A DNA stretch of 35,378 nucleotides from Rhodocyclales bacterium (GCA_003105015.1 PQAF01000026.1:1-35378), one strand, 5' to 3'; positions 9,805 to 17,225 are shown, numbered from the stretch's first letter. Numbers and translations: made by a program. The notes: generated from the sequence alone by a model not told the origin.

Positions 9805-10899
9805 ATGGCGCACGACGCTCCGACCATCGCCGAGACCCTGCGACGGCAAGGCATCAGCCGCCGCGGCTTCCTCAAGTTCTGCGCCACCACCGCTTCGCTG
9901 ATGGCGCTTCCCCCCTCGATGGTCCCGGCCATCGCCGCGGCACTCGAAAAAGCCCGCCGGCCCTCGGTGATCTGGCTCTCCTTCCAGGAGTGCACCGGCT
10001 GCACCGAATCGCTCACCCGCTCGCACACGCCCTCGATCGAGGGGCTGATCCTCGAACAGATCTCGCTCGACTACCACCACACCTTGCAGGCCGCCTCCGG
10101 CGAGGCCGCAGAAGCCGCGCGCGAGGCGGCCATGCGCGAGAACCACGGCAAGTACCTGCTGGTGGTGGACGGCTCGATCCCGCTCGGCAATGCCGGCTAT
10201 TCGACCATCGCCGGCATCAGCAACCTCGACATGCTGAAGGAGACCGCCGCCGGCGCGGCAGCGGTGATCGCGGTGGGCAGCTGCGCGGCCTACGGCGGCC
10301 TGCCGGCGGCGCTGCCGAACCCGACCGGCGCCGTGCCGGTGTCGGCGATCATCAAGGACAAGCCCGTGATGAACGTGCCGGGCTGCCCGCCGATCCCGGT
10401 GGTGATCACCGGCGTGCTGGCGCACTTCCTCACCTTCGCCGCGCTGCCGGAACTCGACGACCGCGGCCGGCCTAAAGTTTTTTACGGCGAGAGCATCCAC
10501 GACCGCTGCTACCGGCGCCCCTTCTACGACCAGGGCAAGTTCGCCGAGACCTTCGACGACGAGGGCGCGCGCAAGGGCTGGTGCCTGTTCAAGCTCGGCT
10601 GCAAGGGGCCGGTCACCTACAACGCCTGCGCCACCACCAAGTGGAACCAGGGCGTGAGCTTCCCCATCCAGTCCGGCCACGGCTGCATCGGCTGCTCGGA
10701 GCCGGGCTTCTGGGACATGGGGCCGCTCTACAAGCCGCTGTCGATGCCCATCGCGCCGGTGCAGATGATGGTCGGCGCGGCGGCGGCCGGCGGCGCCATC
10801 GCCGGCACCGCCATGGCCATGCGCAACCGCGCGGCGAAGAAAGCGGCGCAGGCGGCGCACCAGAAGGTGACAGTCGACGACCTGGAGAAAGCCAAATGA
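9805..10899 (+). CDS. hynS: [NiFe]-hydrogenase small subunit, Isp-type (group 1e-like)
   Basis: Electron-transfer subunit of a periplasm-facing uptake hydrogenase; 364 residues. A Tat signal with SRRGFLKF (arginines 19-20) exports the folded dimer. Proximal cluster ligands are C63 and C66 in ECTGCTES, then GSCAAYGG and VPGCPP; further cysteines in DRCYRRPF, GWCLFKLGCKG, NACATTKW and GCIGC bind the medial and distal clusters. The proximal site has Gly where oxygen-tolerant enzymes carry extra cysteines (CTGCTE rather than CTCCSE; YGG rather than WGC), so a standard 4Fe-4S cluster and oxygen sensitivity are expected. The C-terminus has a weak hydrophobic stretch (VGAAAAGGAIAGTAMAM) that may help anchoring. 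ATG 9805 is preceded by a perfect AGGAGG at 9795-9800. First gene of hynS-isp1-isp2-hynL. Confidence 0.93.
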   Translation: MAHDAPTIAETLRRQGISRRGFLKFCATTASLMALPPSMVPAIAAALEKARRPSVIWLSFQECTGCTESLTRSHTPSIEGLILEQISLDYHHTLQAASGEAAEAAREAAMRENHGKYLLVVDGSIPLGNAGYSTIAGISNLDMLKETAAGAAAVIAVGSCAAYGGLPAALPNPTGAVPVSAIIKDKPVMNVPGCPPIPVVITGVLAHFLTFAALPELDDRGRPKVFYGESIHDRCYRRPFYDQGKFAETFDDEGARKGWCLFKLGCKGPVTYNACATTKWNQGVSFPIQSGHGCIGCSEPGFWDMGPLYKPLSMPIAPVQMMVGAAAAGGAIAGTAMAMRNRAAKKAAQAAHQKVTVDDLEKAK

Positions 10900-10939
10900 C
10901 GAAGCCGACTTTCGTGTGGCTGGCGACCCATCCCATACC

Positions 10940-11029
10940 CCCTCTCCCGCTGGCGGGAGAGGGCTGGGGTGAGGGTGGATCGGCCGATGACCCCTCACCC
11001 CGGCCCTCTCCCCGCAAGCGGGGAGAGGG
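10940..11029. repeat. Head-to-head pair of CCCTCTCC hairpin repeats between hynS and isp1
   Basis: Two hairpins of one family lie in opposite orientation: CCCTCTCCCGC (10940-10950) with GCGGGAGAGGG (10953-10963), and CCCTCTCCCCGC (11004-11015) with GCGGGGAGAGGG (11018-11029). The sequence between them, CTGGGGTGAGGG near 10964-10975 and CCCTCACCCCGG near 10992-11003, is also inverted, so the whole 90-base unit is a larger palindrome. It occupies most of the 136-base hynS-isp1 gap and ends 6 bases before the isp1 start codon. The purine-rich end GGGGAGAGGGGG may also serve as the isp1 ribosome site. Confidence 0.85.
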
Positions 11030-11035
11030 GGAAAT

Positions 11036-11695
11036 ATGACCCCGCTCGAACTGCTCACCTGGGCGCGCGGCCCCGGCCTGTCGATCGCGCTGGCGATCTG
11101 CGCCTTCGGCATCCTGCTGCGCCTGTTCGAGATCTTCAGCCTCGGCCGCAAGGCGGATCTCTCCAAGGCGCGCGAGCACAGCCCCGGCAGCGGCTGGCGC
11201 ACCATCCTCAGCCGCTCGCTGCCGCCGCCGGGCCTCATGAAGCGCGCGCCGGTCACCTACATCGGCGGCTACGTCTTCCACCTCGGCTTCGCCATCACGC
11301 TGTTCTTCTTCGTGCCGCACATCGAACTGGTGCGCGGGCTGACGGGACTCAGCTGGCCCGGGCTGCCGACGCAGGTGATCGACATCTCGGCCGTCGCCGG
11401 CCTCCTCGCCCTGATCGCCGTGCTGGCGAGCCGGCTCAGCAATCCGGTGAAGCGCCTGCTCTCCGGCTTCCAGGACTACCTCGCCTGGCTGCTCACCTTC
11501 CTGCCGCTGGCGACGGGCTACCTGGCCTTCCACCACCTGCTCATCGACTACACGCTGGCGCTGGCGCTGCACATCCTCTCGGTCGAGCTGCTGCTGGTGG
11601 CGCTGCCCTTCACCAAGCTCTTCCACACCGTCAGCGTCTTCGTCTCGCGCTGGTACAACGGCGACATCTTCGGGAGAAAGGGGGTGGCGTCATGA
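11036..11695 (+). CDS. isp1: Isp1: NarI-like membrane cytochrome b of the Isp-type hydrogenase
   Basis: A 219-residue integral membrane protein with about five helices (near 14-34, 76-94, 117-132, 149-169 and 172-195), like the haem b subunit NarI. Candidate haem-ligand histidines are H82, H95, H166/H167, H179 and H197, mostly at helix ends. In Isp-type hydrogenases (hynS-isp1-isp2-hynL, described in Thiocapsa and other purple sulfur bacteria) Isp1 is proposed to carry electrons between the periplasmic enzyme and the quinone pool or Isp2. The start ATG 11036 follows the repeat hairpin directly. Its stop overlaps the isp2 start (ATGA at 11692-11695), indicating translational coupling. Confidence 0.9.
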   Translation: MTPLELLTWARGPGLSIALAICAFGILLRLFEIFSLGRKADLSKAREHSPGSGWRTILSRSLPPPGLMKRAPVTYIGGYVFHLGFAITLFFFVPHIELVRGLTGLSWPGLPTQVIDISAVAGLLALIAVLASRLSNPVKRLLSGFQDYLAWLLTFLPLATGYLAFHHLLIDYTLALALHILSVELLLVALPFTKLFHTVSVFVSRWYNGDIFGRKGVAS

Positions 11696-12963
11696 GCGCA
11701 TCGTTCGAACGCGGCTACAACGCCTTCAAGGAGGTGCTCGACGCGCCCATCGCCAGCTTCTTCTCCAGCTGCGTGCACTGCGGGCTGTGCGCCGAGGCCT
11801 GCCTGTTCTACACCGAGACCAGCGACCCGAAGTACACGCCGATCCACAAGCTGGAGCCGCTGCGCCGCGCCTGGCAGCAGGAATACACCGTGCTCGGCAG
11901 GCTGGCGAAGCTGGTCGGCCTGGCGAAACCCGTCACCGACGCCGAACTGGCCGAATGGAGCGAGCTGGTCTACGACTCCTGCACCCTGTGCGGCCGCTGC
12001 TCGATGGTCTGCCCGGTCGGCAACGACATCGCCTACATGGTGCGCAAGATGCGCGAAGGCATGTCGGCCGCCGGCCATGCGCCGGAAGGCCTCGTCACCG
12101 CCACCAAGCGCGCCATCCAGAGCGGCAGCCCGGCCGGCGTGAAGTGGGCCACGGTGGAAGCGACGATCAAGCGCGTGCAGAAGGAATTCGGCTTCGAGGT
12201 GCCGGTGAACCGCGAGAACGCCGACTACCTGGTGCTGATGTCGTCGTGGGAGATCCTCAACTACCCGGAATACCTCGGCGCCGTCGGCCGCATCCTCAAC
12301 CGGGCCGGCGCGACGTGGACGCTGGCGCAGGACGCCTACGAGGCCACCAACAGCGGCATCCAGATCGGCGCCTCCGACCTCGCCCGCGAGCTGGTCGGCC
12401 GCATCGTCGGCGCCGCCGAGCAGCTCAAGGTGAAATGCGTCATCAGCCCGGAATGCGGCCACGCCTACACCGCCATCCGCTGGGAGGGACCGAACCTGAT
12501 GGGCCGGCCCTTCGGCTTCGAGGTGAAGCACATCCTCGAAGTGCTCGACGACCTGCGCAAAGCCGGCAAGCTCAAATTGAAAGGCACGCTGGACAAGCCG
12601 CTCACCTACCACGACCCCTGCCAGATCTCCCGCCGCGGCGGCGTGTACGAACAACCGCGCACCCTGCTCAACCAGCTGGCGCCGCAATTCCGCGAGATGC
12701 ACGAGACCGGAACGTTGAACTGGTGCTGCGGCGGCGGGGGCGGCGTCTCCGCCAACGAGCGCGCCGAGTCGCTGCGACTGACTTCCTTCAAGCGCAAGAA
12801 GGCGCAGATCGAGGAGCTCGGCGTGAAGACGATGGTGACGGCCTGCGCCAACTGCCGTGTCGTCATGGAAGAGGCGCTGGAGCATTACCACATGGACATC
12901 GAAATGCTCGGCCTCACCGAGCTGGTCGCCGAACACCTCGACGAGGGCAAGCCCAATGAGTGA
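11692..12963 (+). CDS. isp2: Isp2: HdrD-like iron-sulfur oxidoreductase of the Isp-type hydrogenase
   Basis: A 423-residue protein like the catalytic HdrD subunit of heterodisulfide reductase. Two ferredoxin-type 4Fe-4S motifs lie at C27/C30/C33/C37 (CVHCGLCAEAC) and C97/C100/C103/C107 (CTLCGRCSMVC). Two CCG-like domains follow; the second is clear with HDPCQISRRGG, WCCGGGGGV and TACANCR, and the first is reduced (SPECGHAY). There is no signal peptide, so it is expected on the cytoplasmic face, taking electrons via Isp1. The physiological partner of Isp2 is not settled in the literature known to me; a disulfide or sulfur-linked acceptor is one proposal. The start is in the ATGA overlap with isp1; the end overlaps hynL by 8 bases. 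Confidence 0.9.
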   Translation: MSASFERGYNAFKEVLDAPIASFFSSCVHCGLCAEACLFYTETSDPKYTPIHKLEPLRRAWQQEYTVLGRLAKLVGLAKPVTDAELAEWSELVYDSCTLCGRCSMVCPVGNDIAYMVRKMREGMSAAGHAPEGLVTATKRAIQSGSPAGVKWATVEATIKRVQKEFGFEVPVNRENADYLVLMSSWEILNYPEYLGAVGRILNRAGATWTLAQDAYEATNSGIQIGASDLARELVGRIVGAAEQLKVKCVISPECGHAYTAIRWEGPNLMGRPFGFEVKHILEVLDDLRKAGKLKLKGTLDKPLTYHDPCQISRRGGVYEQPRTLLNQLAPQFREMHETGTLNWCCGGGGGVSANERAESLRLTSFKRKKAQIEELGVKTMVTACANCRVVMEEALEHYHMDIEMLGLTELVAEHLDEGKPNE

Positions 12964-14719
12964 ACGTCTCGTCATCGACCCCATCACCCGCATCGAGGGC
13001 CACCTGCGCATCGAGGCGCAGATGAAGGACGGCGCCATCGAGGCGGCGTATTCCTCCGGCACCATGGTGCGCGGCATCGAAGTCATCCTGCGCGGGCGCG
13101 ACCCGCGCGACGCCTGGGCCTTCGCCCAGCGCATCTGCGGCGTGTGCACCCTGGTGCACGCCATCGCCTCGGTGCGCGCCGTCGAGGACGCGCTGAAGAT
13201 CCGCATCCCGCCCAACGCCGAGCTGATCCGCAACCTGATGATCGGCGCGCAATACATCCACGACCACGTCATGCACTTCTACCACCTGCATGCGCTCGAC
13301 TGGGTGGACGTGGTCTCCGCGCTGAAGGCCGACCCGAAGGCCACCGCCGCGCTGGCGCAATCGCTGTCGAAGTACGCGAAATCCTCGCCCGGCTATTTCG
13401 CCGACGTGCAGGCGAAACTGAAGAAGCAGGTGGACAGCGGCCAGCTCGGCCTCTTCCGCAACGGCTACTGGGGCCATCCGGCGTACAAGCTGCCGCCGGA
13501 AGCCAACCTGATGGCGGTGGCGCACTACCTCGATGCGCTGGCCTGGCAGCGCGAGGTGGTGGCGCTGCACACCATTCTCGGCGGCAAGAACCCGCATCCG
13601 AATTTCGTCGTCGGCGGCGTGCCGATCGCCATCAGCATCTGGCCCGACCATACCGGCCGCGGCAAGGGGCCGCACTACCGCGGCGGCCAGGGCGGCACCG
13701 CGCTCGACGTCACCGGCCTGCAGCGCATCCAGTCGGTGATCCAGTCGATGCGCGAGTTCGTCGACCAGGTCTACGTACCCGACACGCTGGCCATCGCCGG
13801 CTTCTACAAGGACTGGTTCAGGCAGGGCGAGGGCCTCGGCAACTTCATGACCTTCGGCGACCTGCCGGCCAAGGGCATGGGCGACCCTTCGGGCTATTTC
13901 TTCCCGCGCGGCGCCATCCTCAACCGCGACCTGTCGAAGGTGCACGAGGTCGACCTCAACGCCGACGACCAGGTGCAGGAATACGTCGCCCATTCCTGGT
14001 ACGACTACGCCGGCGGCAAGACGAAGGGCCTGCATCCCTACCAGGGCGAAACGAAACTGAACTACAGCGGCCCCAAGCCGCCCTTCCAGCAGCTGCCGGT
14101 GGAGCAGGCCTATTCCTGGCTGAAGTCGCCGCGCTGGAAAGGCCAGGCGATGGAAGTCGGCCCGCTGGCGCGCGTGCTGATGCTCTACGCGACGGGCCAC
14201 GCCCAGACGAAGGAGCTGGTCGGCGCCACATTGAAGAAGCTCGACCTGCCGGTGCAGGCGCTGTTCTCCACGCTCGGCCGCACGGCGGCGCGCACGCTGG
14301 AGACCAAGATTCTCGCCGATGCCATGCAGGGCTGGCTCGACCAGCTGACGGCCAACATCAAGGGCGGCGACGTCGACACCTTCAACGAGTCGCTGTGGGA
14401 ACCGTCCTCATGGCCGAAGAGCGCGAAGGGCGTCGGCTTCATGGAAGCGCCGCGCGGCGGCCTCGCCCACTGGATCGTCATCGACAACGAGAAGATCGCC
14501 AACTACCAGTGCGTCGTGCCGAGCACCTGGAACGCCGGCCCGCGCGACCCCGACGGCAAGCCCGGCGCCTACGAAGCGGCGCTCGCCGGCCACGCCATCC
14601 ACGACCCCAAGCAGCCGCTCGAAGTGCTGCGCACCATCCACAGCTTCGACCCGTGCATCGCCTGCGCGGTGCACCTCACCGACGACGAGGGTGAAACCTT
14701 CGAGGTCAAGGTGGTTTGA
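12956..14719 (+). CDS. hynL: [NiFe]-hydrogenase large (catalytic) subunit, Isp-type
   Basis: Carries the NiFe(CN)2CO site that splits H2; 587 residues. The N-terminal motif RICGVC (C61, C64) and the C-terminal DPCIACAVH (C567, C570, H573) supply the four nickel/iron cysteines. The 14 residues after His573 form the propeptide removed by a maturation protease once nickel is inserted. There is no signal peptide, as expected, since it is exported with hynS by Tat. No hyp genes or maturation protease occur in the window, so those must lie elsewhere. ATG 12956 overlaps isp2 by 8 bases. Its final roughly 130 coding bases and about 55 bases beyond the stop recur, diverged, after the next gene. Confidence 0.95.
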   Translation: MSERLVIDPITRIEGHLRIEAQMKDGAIEAAYSSGTMVRGIEVILRGRDPRDAWAFAQRICGVCTLVHAIASVRAVEDALKIRIPPNAELIRNLMIGAQYIHDHVMHFYHLHALDWVDVVSALKADPKATAALAQSLSKYAKSSPGYFADVQAKLKKQVDSGQLGLFRNGYWGHPAYKLPPEANLMAVAHYLDALAWQREVVALHTILGGKNPHPNFVVGGVPIAISIWPDHTGRGKGPHYRGGQGGTALDVTGLQRIQSVIQSMREFVDQVYVPDTLAIAGFYKDWFRQGEGLGNFMTFGDLPAKGMGDPSGYFFPRGAILNRDLSKVHEVDLNADDQVQEYVAHSWYDYAGGKTKGLHPYQGETKLNYSGPKPPFQQLPVEQAYSWLKSPRWKGQAMEVGPLARVLMLYATGHAQTKELVGATLKKLDLPVQALFSTLGRTAARTLETKILADAMQGWLDQLTANIKGGDVDTFNESLWEPSSWPKSAKGVGFMEAPRGGLAHWIVIDNEKIANYQCVVPSTWNAGPRDPDGKPGAYEAALAGHAIHDPKQPLEVLRTIHSFDPCIACAVHLTDDEGETFEVKVV

Positions 14720-14776
14720 GCGCTGCGGCGGCGCCCGAAGAGTCGATCTTTCACGGACAGCGGAGGCCGCATTCGG
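14588..14776 (+). repeat. Direct repeat, left copy: 3' end of hynL plus downstream flank
   Basis: Left member of a directly repeated segment; the right member is at 15849-16024. The copies share an uninterrupted 50-base identical run (14603-14652 here) encoding DPKQPLEVLRTIHSFDP. They match well through the AVHLTDxE codons, then more loosely past the hynL stop (GGTTTGA.CGCTGCGGC and GCATTCGG in both). Indels and substitutions show this is not a fresh duplication. Confidence 0.85.
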
Positions 14777-14850
14777 CCAGGGGCGGCTGCACGCTGTTAC
14801 ACTTCATCGATTCAGAATATTTCCGCAAGACGACCCATGGAGACCGAGGC

Positions 14851-15822
14851 ATGAGCGGGATGGGCCCGATCAACGGCGGCGAGGTCCTGGTCTATCAGGC
14901 CGAGGACGGCTCGGCGCTCGTCGAGGTGCGGCTGGAGCGCGACACGGTATGGCTGACGCAGGCGCAGATGGCGGAGCTGTTCGGGCGCGAGCGGTCGGTC
15001 ATCACCAAGCACGTCCGCAACGTGTTTCGGGAGGGGGAACTGGCGGAAGAGAGCAATGTGCAAAATTTGCACATTGCCGGTTCGGACAAGCCGGTTGGCT
15101 TCTATAACCTGAACGTCATCATCTCGGTAGGCTACCGCGTCAAGTCGCTGCGCGGCACCCAGTTCCGCATCTGGGCCACGCGGGTGTTGCGCGACCATCT
15201 GGTCAAGGGCTATTCGGTCAATGCGGCGCGCCTGCGCGATCTTCGCCAGGCGGTGCGGCTCATCGCCGACACGGCACGGCGCCGCGACCTCGCCGGAGAC
15301 GAAGCCCAGGCCCTGCTGGCCATCGTCGGGGAGTACAACCGCGCACTGGAACTCCTGGACGACTACGACCACCAGCGCGTGGCCAAACCCGGGCCGGGAG
15401 GCGCGGCGCGCTATGTGCTGGGCCATGACGAGGCCCTGCGCATCGTCGGCCGCCTGCGCGAACGGTTTGCTGCCTCGGATATTTTCGGCGTCGAAAAGGA
15501 CAAGGGGCTGGAGAGCGCGCTGGGGGCGATCATGCAGACCTTCGGCGGCAGGGAGCTGTATCCCGGCCTGGAGGAGAAGGCGGCGCACCTGCTGTATTTC
15601 CTGGTCAAGAACCATGCCTTCGTCGACGGCAATAAGCGCATCGCCGCGGCGCTGTTCCTTTGGTATCTGGAACGCAACGGCGCCCTGCTGAGGGACGACG
15701 GCACGCCGCGCATGACCAACGGCACGCTGGTGGCGCTGACGCTGATGATCGCCGAGAGCCGGCCCGAGGAAAAGGACATGCTTGTGCGCATCGTCATGCA
15801 CCTGCTGGCAGGGGGAGATTGA
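14851..15822 (+). CDS. RhuM-family protein with C-terminal Fic/Doc domain
   Basis: A 323-residue protein. The N-terminal half matches the virulence-protein RhuM style (VEVRLERDTVWLTQAQMAELFGRERSVITKHVRNVFREGEL ... YNLNVIISVGYRVKSLRGTQFRIWATRVLRDHLVKGYSVN). The C-terminal half is a Fic/Doc fold with motif HAFVDGNKR at 255-263. The second motif glycine of AMP-transferring Fic enzymes is lysine here (GNKR), as in the Doc kinase, so phosphorylation or another nucleotide reaction is plausible. The proteins are linked to accessory islands and toxin-like roles, but their targets are unknown. ATG 14851 is preferred, with GGAG/GAGG just upstream; an upstream ATG-less extension would run into hynL. It lies between two copies of the hynL 3' end, so it looks inserted. 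Confidence 0.85.
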   Translation: MSGMGPINGGEVLVYQAEDGSALVEVRLERDTVWLTQAQMAELFGRERSVITKHVRNVFREGELAEESNVQNLHIAGSDKPVGFYNLNVIISVGYRVKSLRGTQFRIWATRVLRDHLVKGYSVNAARLRDLRQAVRLIADTARRRDLAGDEAQALLAIVGEYNRALELLDDYDHQRVAKPGPGGAARYVLGHDEALRIVGRLRERFAASDIFGVEKDKGLESALGAIMQTFGGRELYPGLEEKAAHLLYFLVKNHAFVDGNKRIAAALFLWYLERNGALLRDDGTPRMTNGTLVALTLMIAESRPEEKDMLVRIVMHLLAGGD

Positions 15823-15824
15823 GC

Positions 15825-16091
15825 ATGGCCACAGGCACCTCAGAACACGGCCACAGCGTCCATGACCCCAAGCAGCCGCTCGAAGTGCTGCGCACCATCC
15901 ACAGCTTCGACCCCTGCCTCGCCTGCGCGGTGCACCTCACCGACGAAGAAGGCGAGAGTATTCGATCCAGATGGTTTGAACGCTGCGGCAGGTGCGGCGA
16001 GTCTTCTTTACGGCTGCATTCGGCTCGGTACGGGCCGATGCTAACGGTTTCGTCTGCCCGGGATTTTGAAGTTGTAATATGGATGCAGTAA
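15825..16091 (+). pseudogene. Second, frameshifted copy of the hynL 3' end (open frame of 88 aa)
   Basis: From GHSVHDPKQPLEVLRTIHSFD onward this frame repeats the hynL C-terminus, including both nickel-site cysteines in DPCLACAVH. After HLTDEEGES a one-base deletion relative to the first copy shifts the frame, so instead of the normal tail it reads on into unrelated residues to a stop at 16089-16091. The first 8 residues (MATGTSEH) have no hynL counterpart. It has an ATG preceded by GGGGGAG (15811-15817) and starts 2 bases after the RhuM-Fic stop, so it could be translated, but it lacks all other hydrogenase domains. Best read as a gene remnant; a functional mini-protein is unproven. Confidence 0.8.
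15849..16024 (+). repeat. Direct repeat, right copy of the hynL 3' end and flank
   Basis: Right member of the pair described at 14588-14776. It includes the shared 50-base identical run and continues beyond the position of the hynL stop (ATGGTTTGAACGCTGCGGC, then GCATTCGGCTCGG) with deletions relative to the left copy. Base composition drops soon after its right end. Confidence 0.85.
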
Positions 16092-16207
16092 TGCGACACG
16101 CATCGCCCATTAAGGCACTACAAGCGCATATTACTTACTACTTACTGACTAGATGGCAAATCATATTCGGACCCGACAAGTGCGACATTGATTGTTAGCG
16201 GCACAGA
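16092..16207. other. Non-coding stretch at the left edge of the lower-GC islet
   Basis: No gene is supported here. The sequence is visibly richer in A and T than the flanking operons and holds a short run of TACT-type repeats (about 16131-16149). It probably carries the promoter of the following small gene, but no pair of boxes is convincing. Confidence 0.5.
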
Positions 16208-16219
16208 ATGGGAGGAACC

Positions 16220-16486
16220 ATGCAGGGCAAGTACGAGCCTCTTGAGCTATTCCTTCGTGCAGTCCCCTCGAGCACAAGCGAAGTGACTCTGTCCTTTGCA
16301 GACATTGAGCGCATCATAGGGGCACCCCTACCGGCTTCTGCGAAATCTCATCGTCCATGGTGGGGGAACCAGAAGCACTCAAAGACGCGTCCACAAGCTC
16401 ACGCTTGGTTATCCGCCGGTTTTTTGGTTGATATGGCTAACCAGGGGAGCAGCTATGCCTCCGTTAGGTTCAAGCGTGTGCGCTAA
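16220..16486 (+). CDS. Small orphan protein (DUF7662-like)
   Basis: An 88-residue protein beginning MQGKYEPLELFLRAV, then VTLSFADIERIIGAPLPASA, HRPWWGNQ and QAHAWLSAGFLVD. This order (GKY.PL, FxxIE.I.G..LP.SA, WW.N, AW...G) matches a family of small bacterial proteins that I associate with DUF7662; its function is unknown. ATG 16220 is chosen for the GGAGG at 16211-16215 (spacing is short); an in-frame ATG at 16208 precedes that site and is less likely. The gene lies in a lower-GC islet with no operon partner, suggesting acquisition by transfer. Confidence 0.7.
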   Translation: MQGKYEPLELFLRAVPSSTSEVTLSFADIERIIGAPLPASAKSHRPWWGNQKHSKTRPQAHAWLSAGFLVDMANQGSSYASVRFKRVR

Positions 16487-16748
16487 CCCATTCGAGTGGA
16501 TGCTCTGCCAGCAAGCTTGGCTTACCGCATCCGCGTCTCTTCGGCGAGACGTTTGTCTCTTACTTCAAACGATGGGCTGCAGGAAGACTCAAATCGGAAA
16601 AGTTGAATGCGTACCAAAGAAATCGGCTTCATAAATCGGTCGACTGGCTGTGGCCGATTGCATGGGAGGGGCTAAGTAATCCCCGAAAGTCGCCTATGGC
16701 GACCCCTCTGGTAGTTTCTATACAGCTTGACTAGAGTGCAAAGGAAGC
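16487..16748. other. Structured gap with a start-less open frame
   Basis: A gap of about 260 bases. It contains several hairpins: GGATGC/GCATCC (16498-16503 with 16527-16532), CGTCTC/GAGACG (16534-16539 with 16546-16551) and GTCGCC/GGCGAC (16689-16694 with 16698-16703). One plus-strand frame is open from 16468 to the TAG at 16732-16734 and reads like protein in places (FVSYFKRWAAGRLKSEKLNA, VDWLWPIAWEGLSNP) but has no plausible start or ribosome site. It may be a decayed gene; the evidence is weak. Confidence 0.35.
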
Positions 16749-16751
16749 GTG

Positions 16752-17225
16752 ATGGCCGATATCCCGAAGAACATGCAAATATTCGATCTTGTCACCCTTC
16801 GGATCCTTGAGCGGCTATACGAGGCTTTCCCGATGCCAATCGAAATTACGCCTGGCTCAATTGGGATTGAAATCACATCAGACGTGGCTACCTCGGACGA
16901 TGCATGGAGTGCTATATCAGTAGCCGATGCCACATTGCCATGGCTTGCTAACGAGGGTTTTCTTCGATATGAGACCGTTACGAACGTCGGTACTTTTCGC
17001 GAGGTGCAACTGACATTGAAGGGTCTGTCCATTCTTGGTTCTGTTCCTTTGTCGATCACTCAGAGCGAAGTACCCGAGCCAATTATCAAGAAGGTCAAAA
17101 AAGTTCTTACGTCCGGTGCGGAAAAGGCTGGGGCTGACGCAGTGAAAGCTGTATTGAATGAAGTATTTCGGCTGGCCATGAATGCGCCAAATATACTTTC
17201 TTCCGCGGGCGGCATCAGCGTGTAA
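16752..17225 (+). CDS. Orphan hypothetical protein, possible winged-helix N-domain
   Basis: A 157-residue protein I do not recognise. The N-terminal two thirds (FDLVTLRILERLYEAFPMPIEI, TLPWLANEGFLRYETV, VQLTLKGLSILGSVP) have the pattern of a winged-helix domain: a helix, a turn ending in a short 'W/FL..EGF' recognition-type helix, then a beta wing. The C-terminus is a charged helix followed by a Gly/Ala-rich segment (SGAEKAGADAVKAVLNEVF) that could be amphipathic. ATG 16752 follows AAGGAAG; a GTG sits directly before it. Base use is lower in GC than the flanking housekeeping genes. A role as regulator or small conflict-system component is only a guess. Confidence 0.6.
   Translation: MADIPKNMQIFDLVTLRILERLYEAFPMPIEITPGSIGIEITSDVATSDDAWSAISVADATLPWLANEGFLRYETVTNVGTFREVQLTLKGLSILGSVPLSITQSEVPEPIIKKVKKVLTSGAEKAGADAVKAVLNEVFRLAMNAPNILSSAGGISV

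Noticed and set aside
9805..10899. Oxygen-tolerant hydrogenase small subunit with a 4Fe-3S cluster.
   Set aside because: The two positions that carry the extra cysteines are glycines here (CTGCTE and YGG), so the standard cluster is expected.
14716..14850. Upstream start for the RhuM-Fic gene at 14716 inside the hynL end.
   Set aside because: The added residues have no family match and come from the duplicated hynL flank; ATG 14851 has a ribosome site and fits the domain start.
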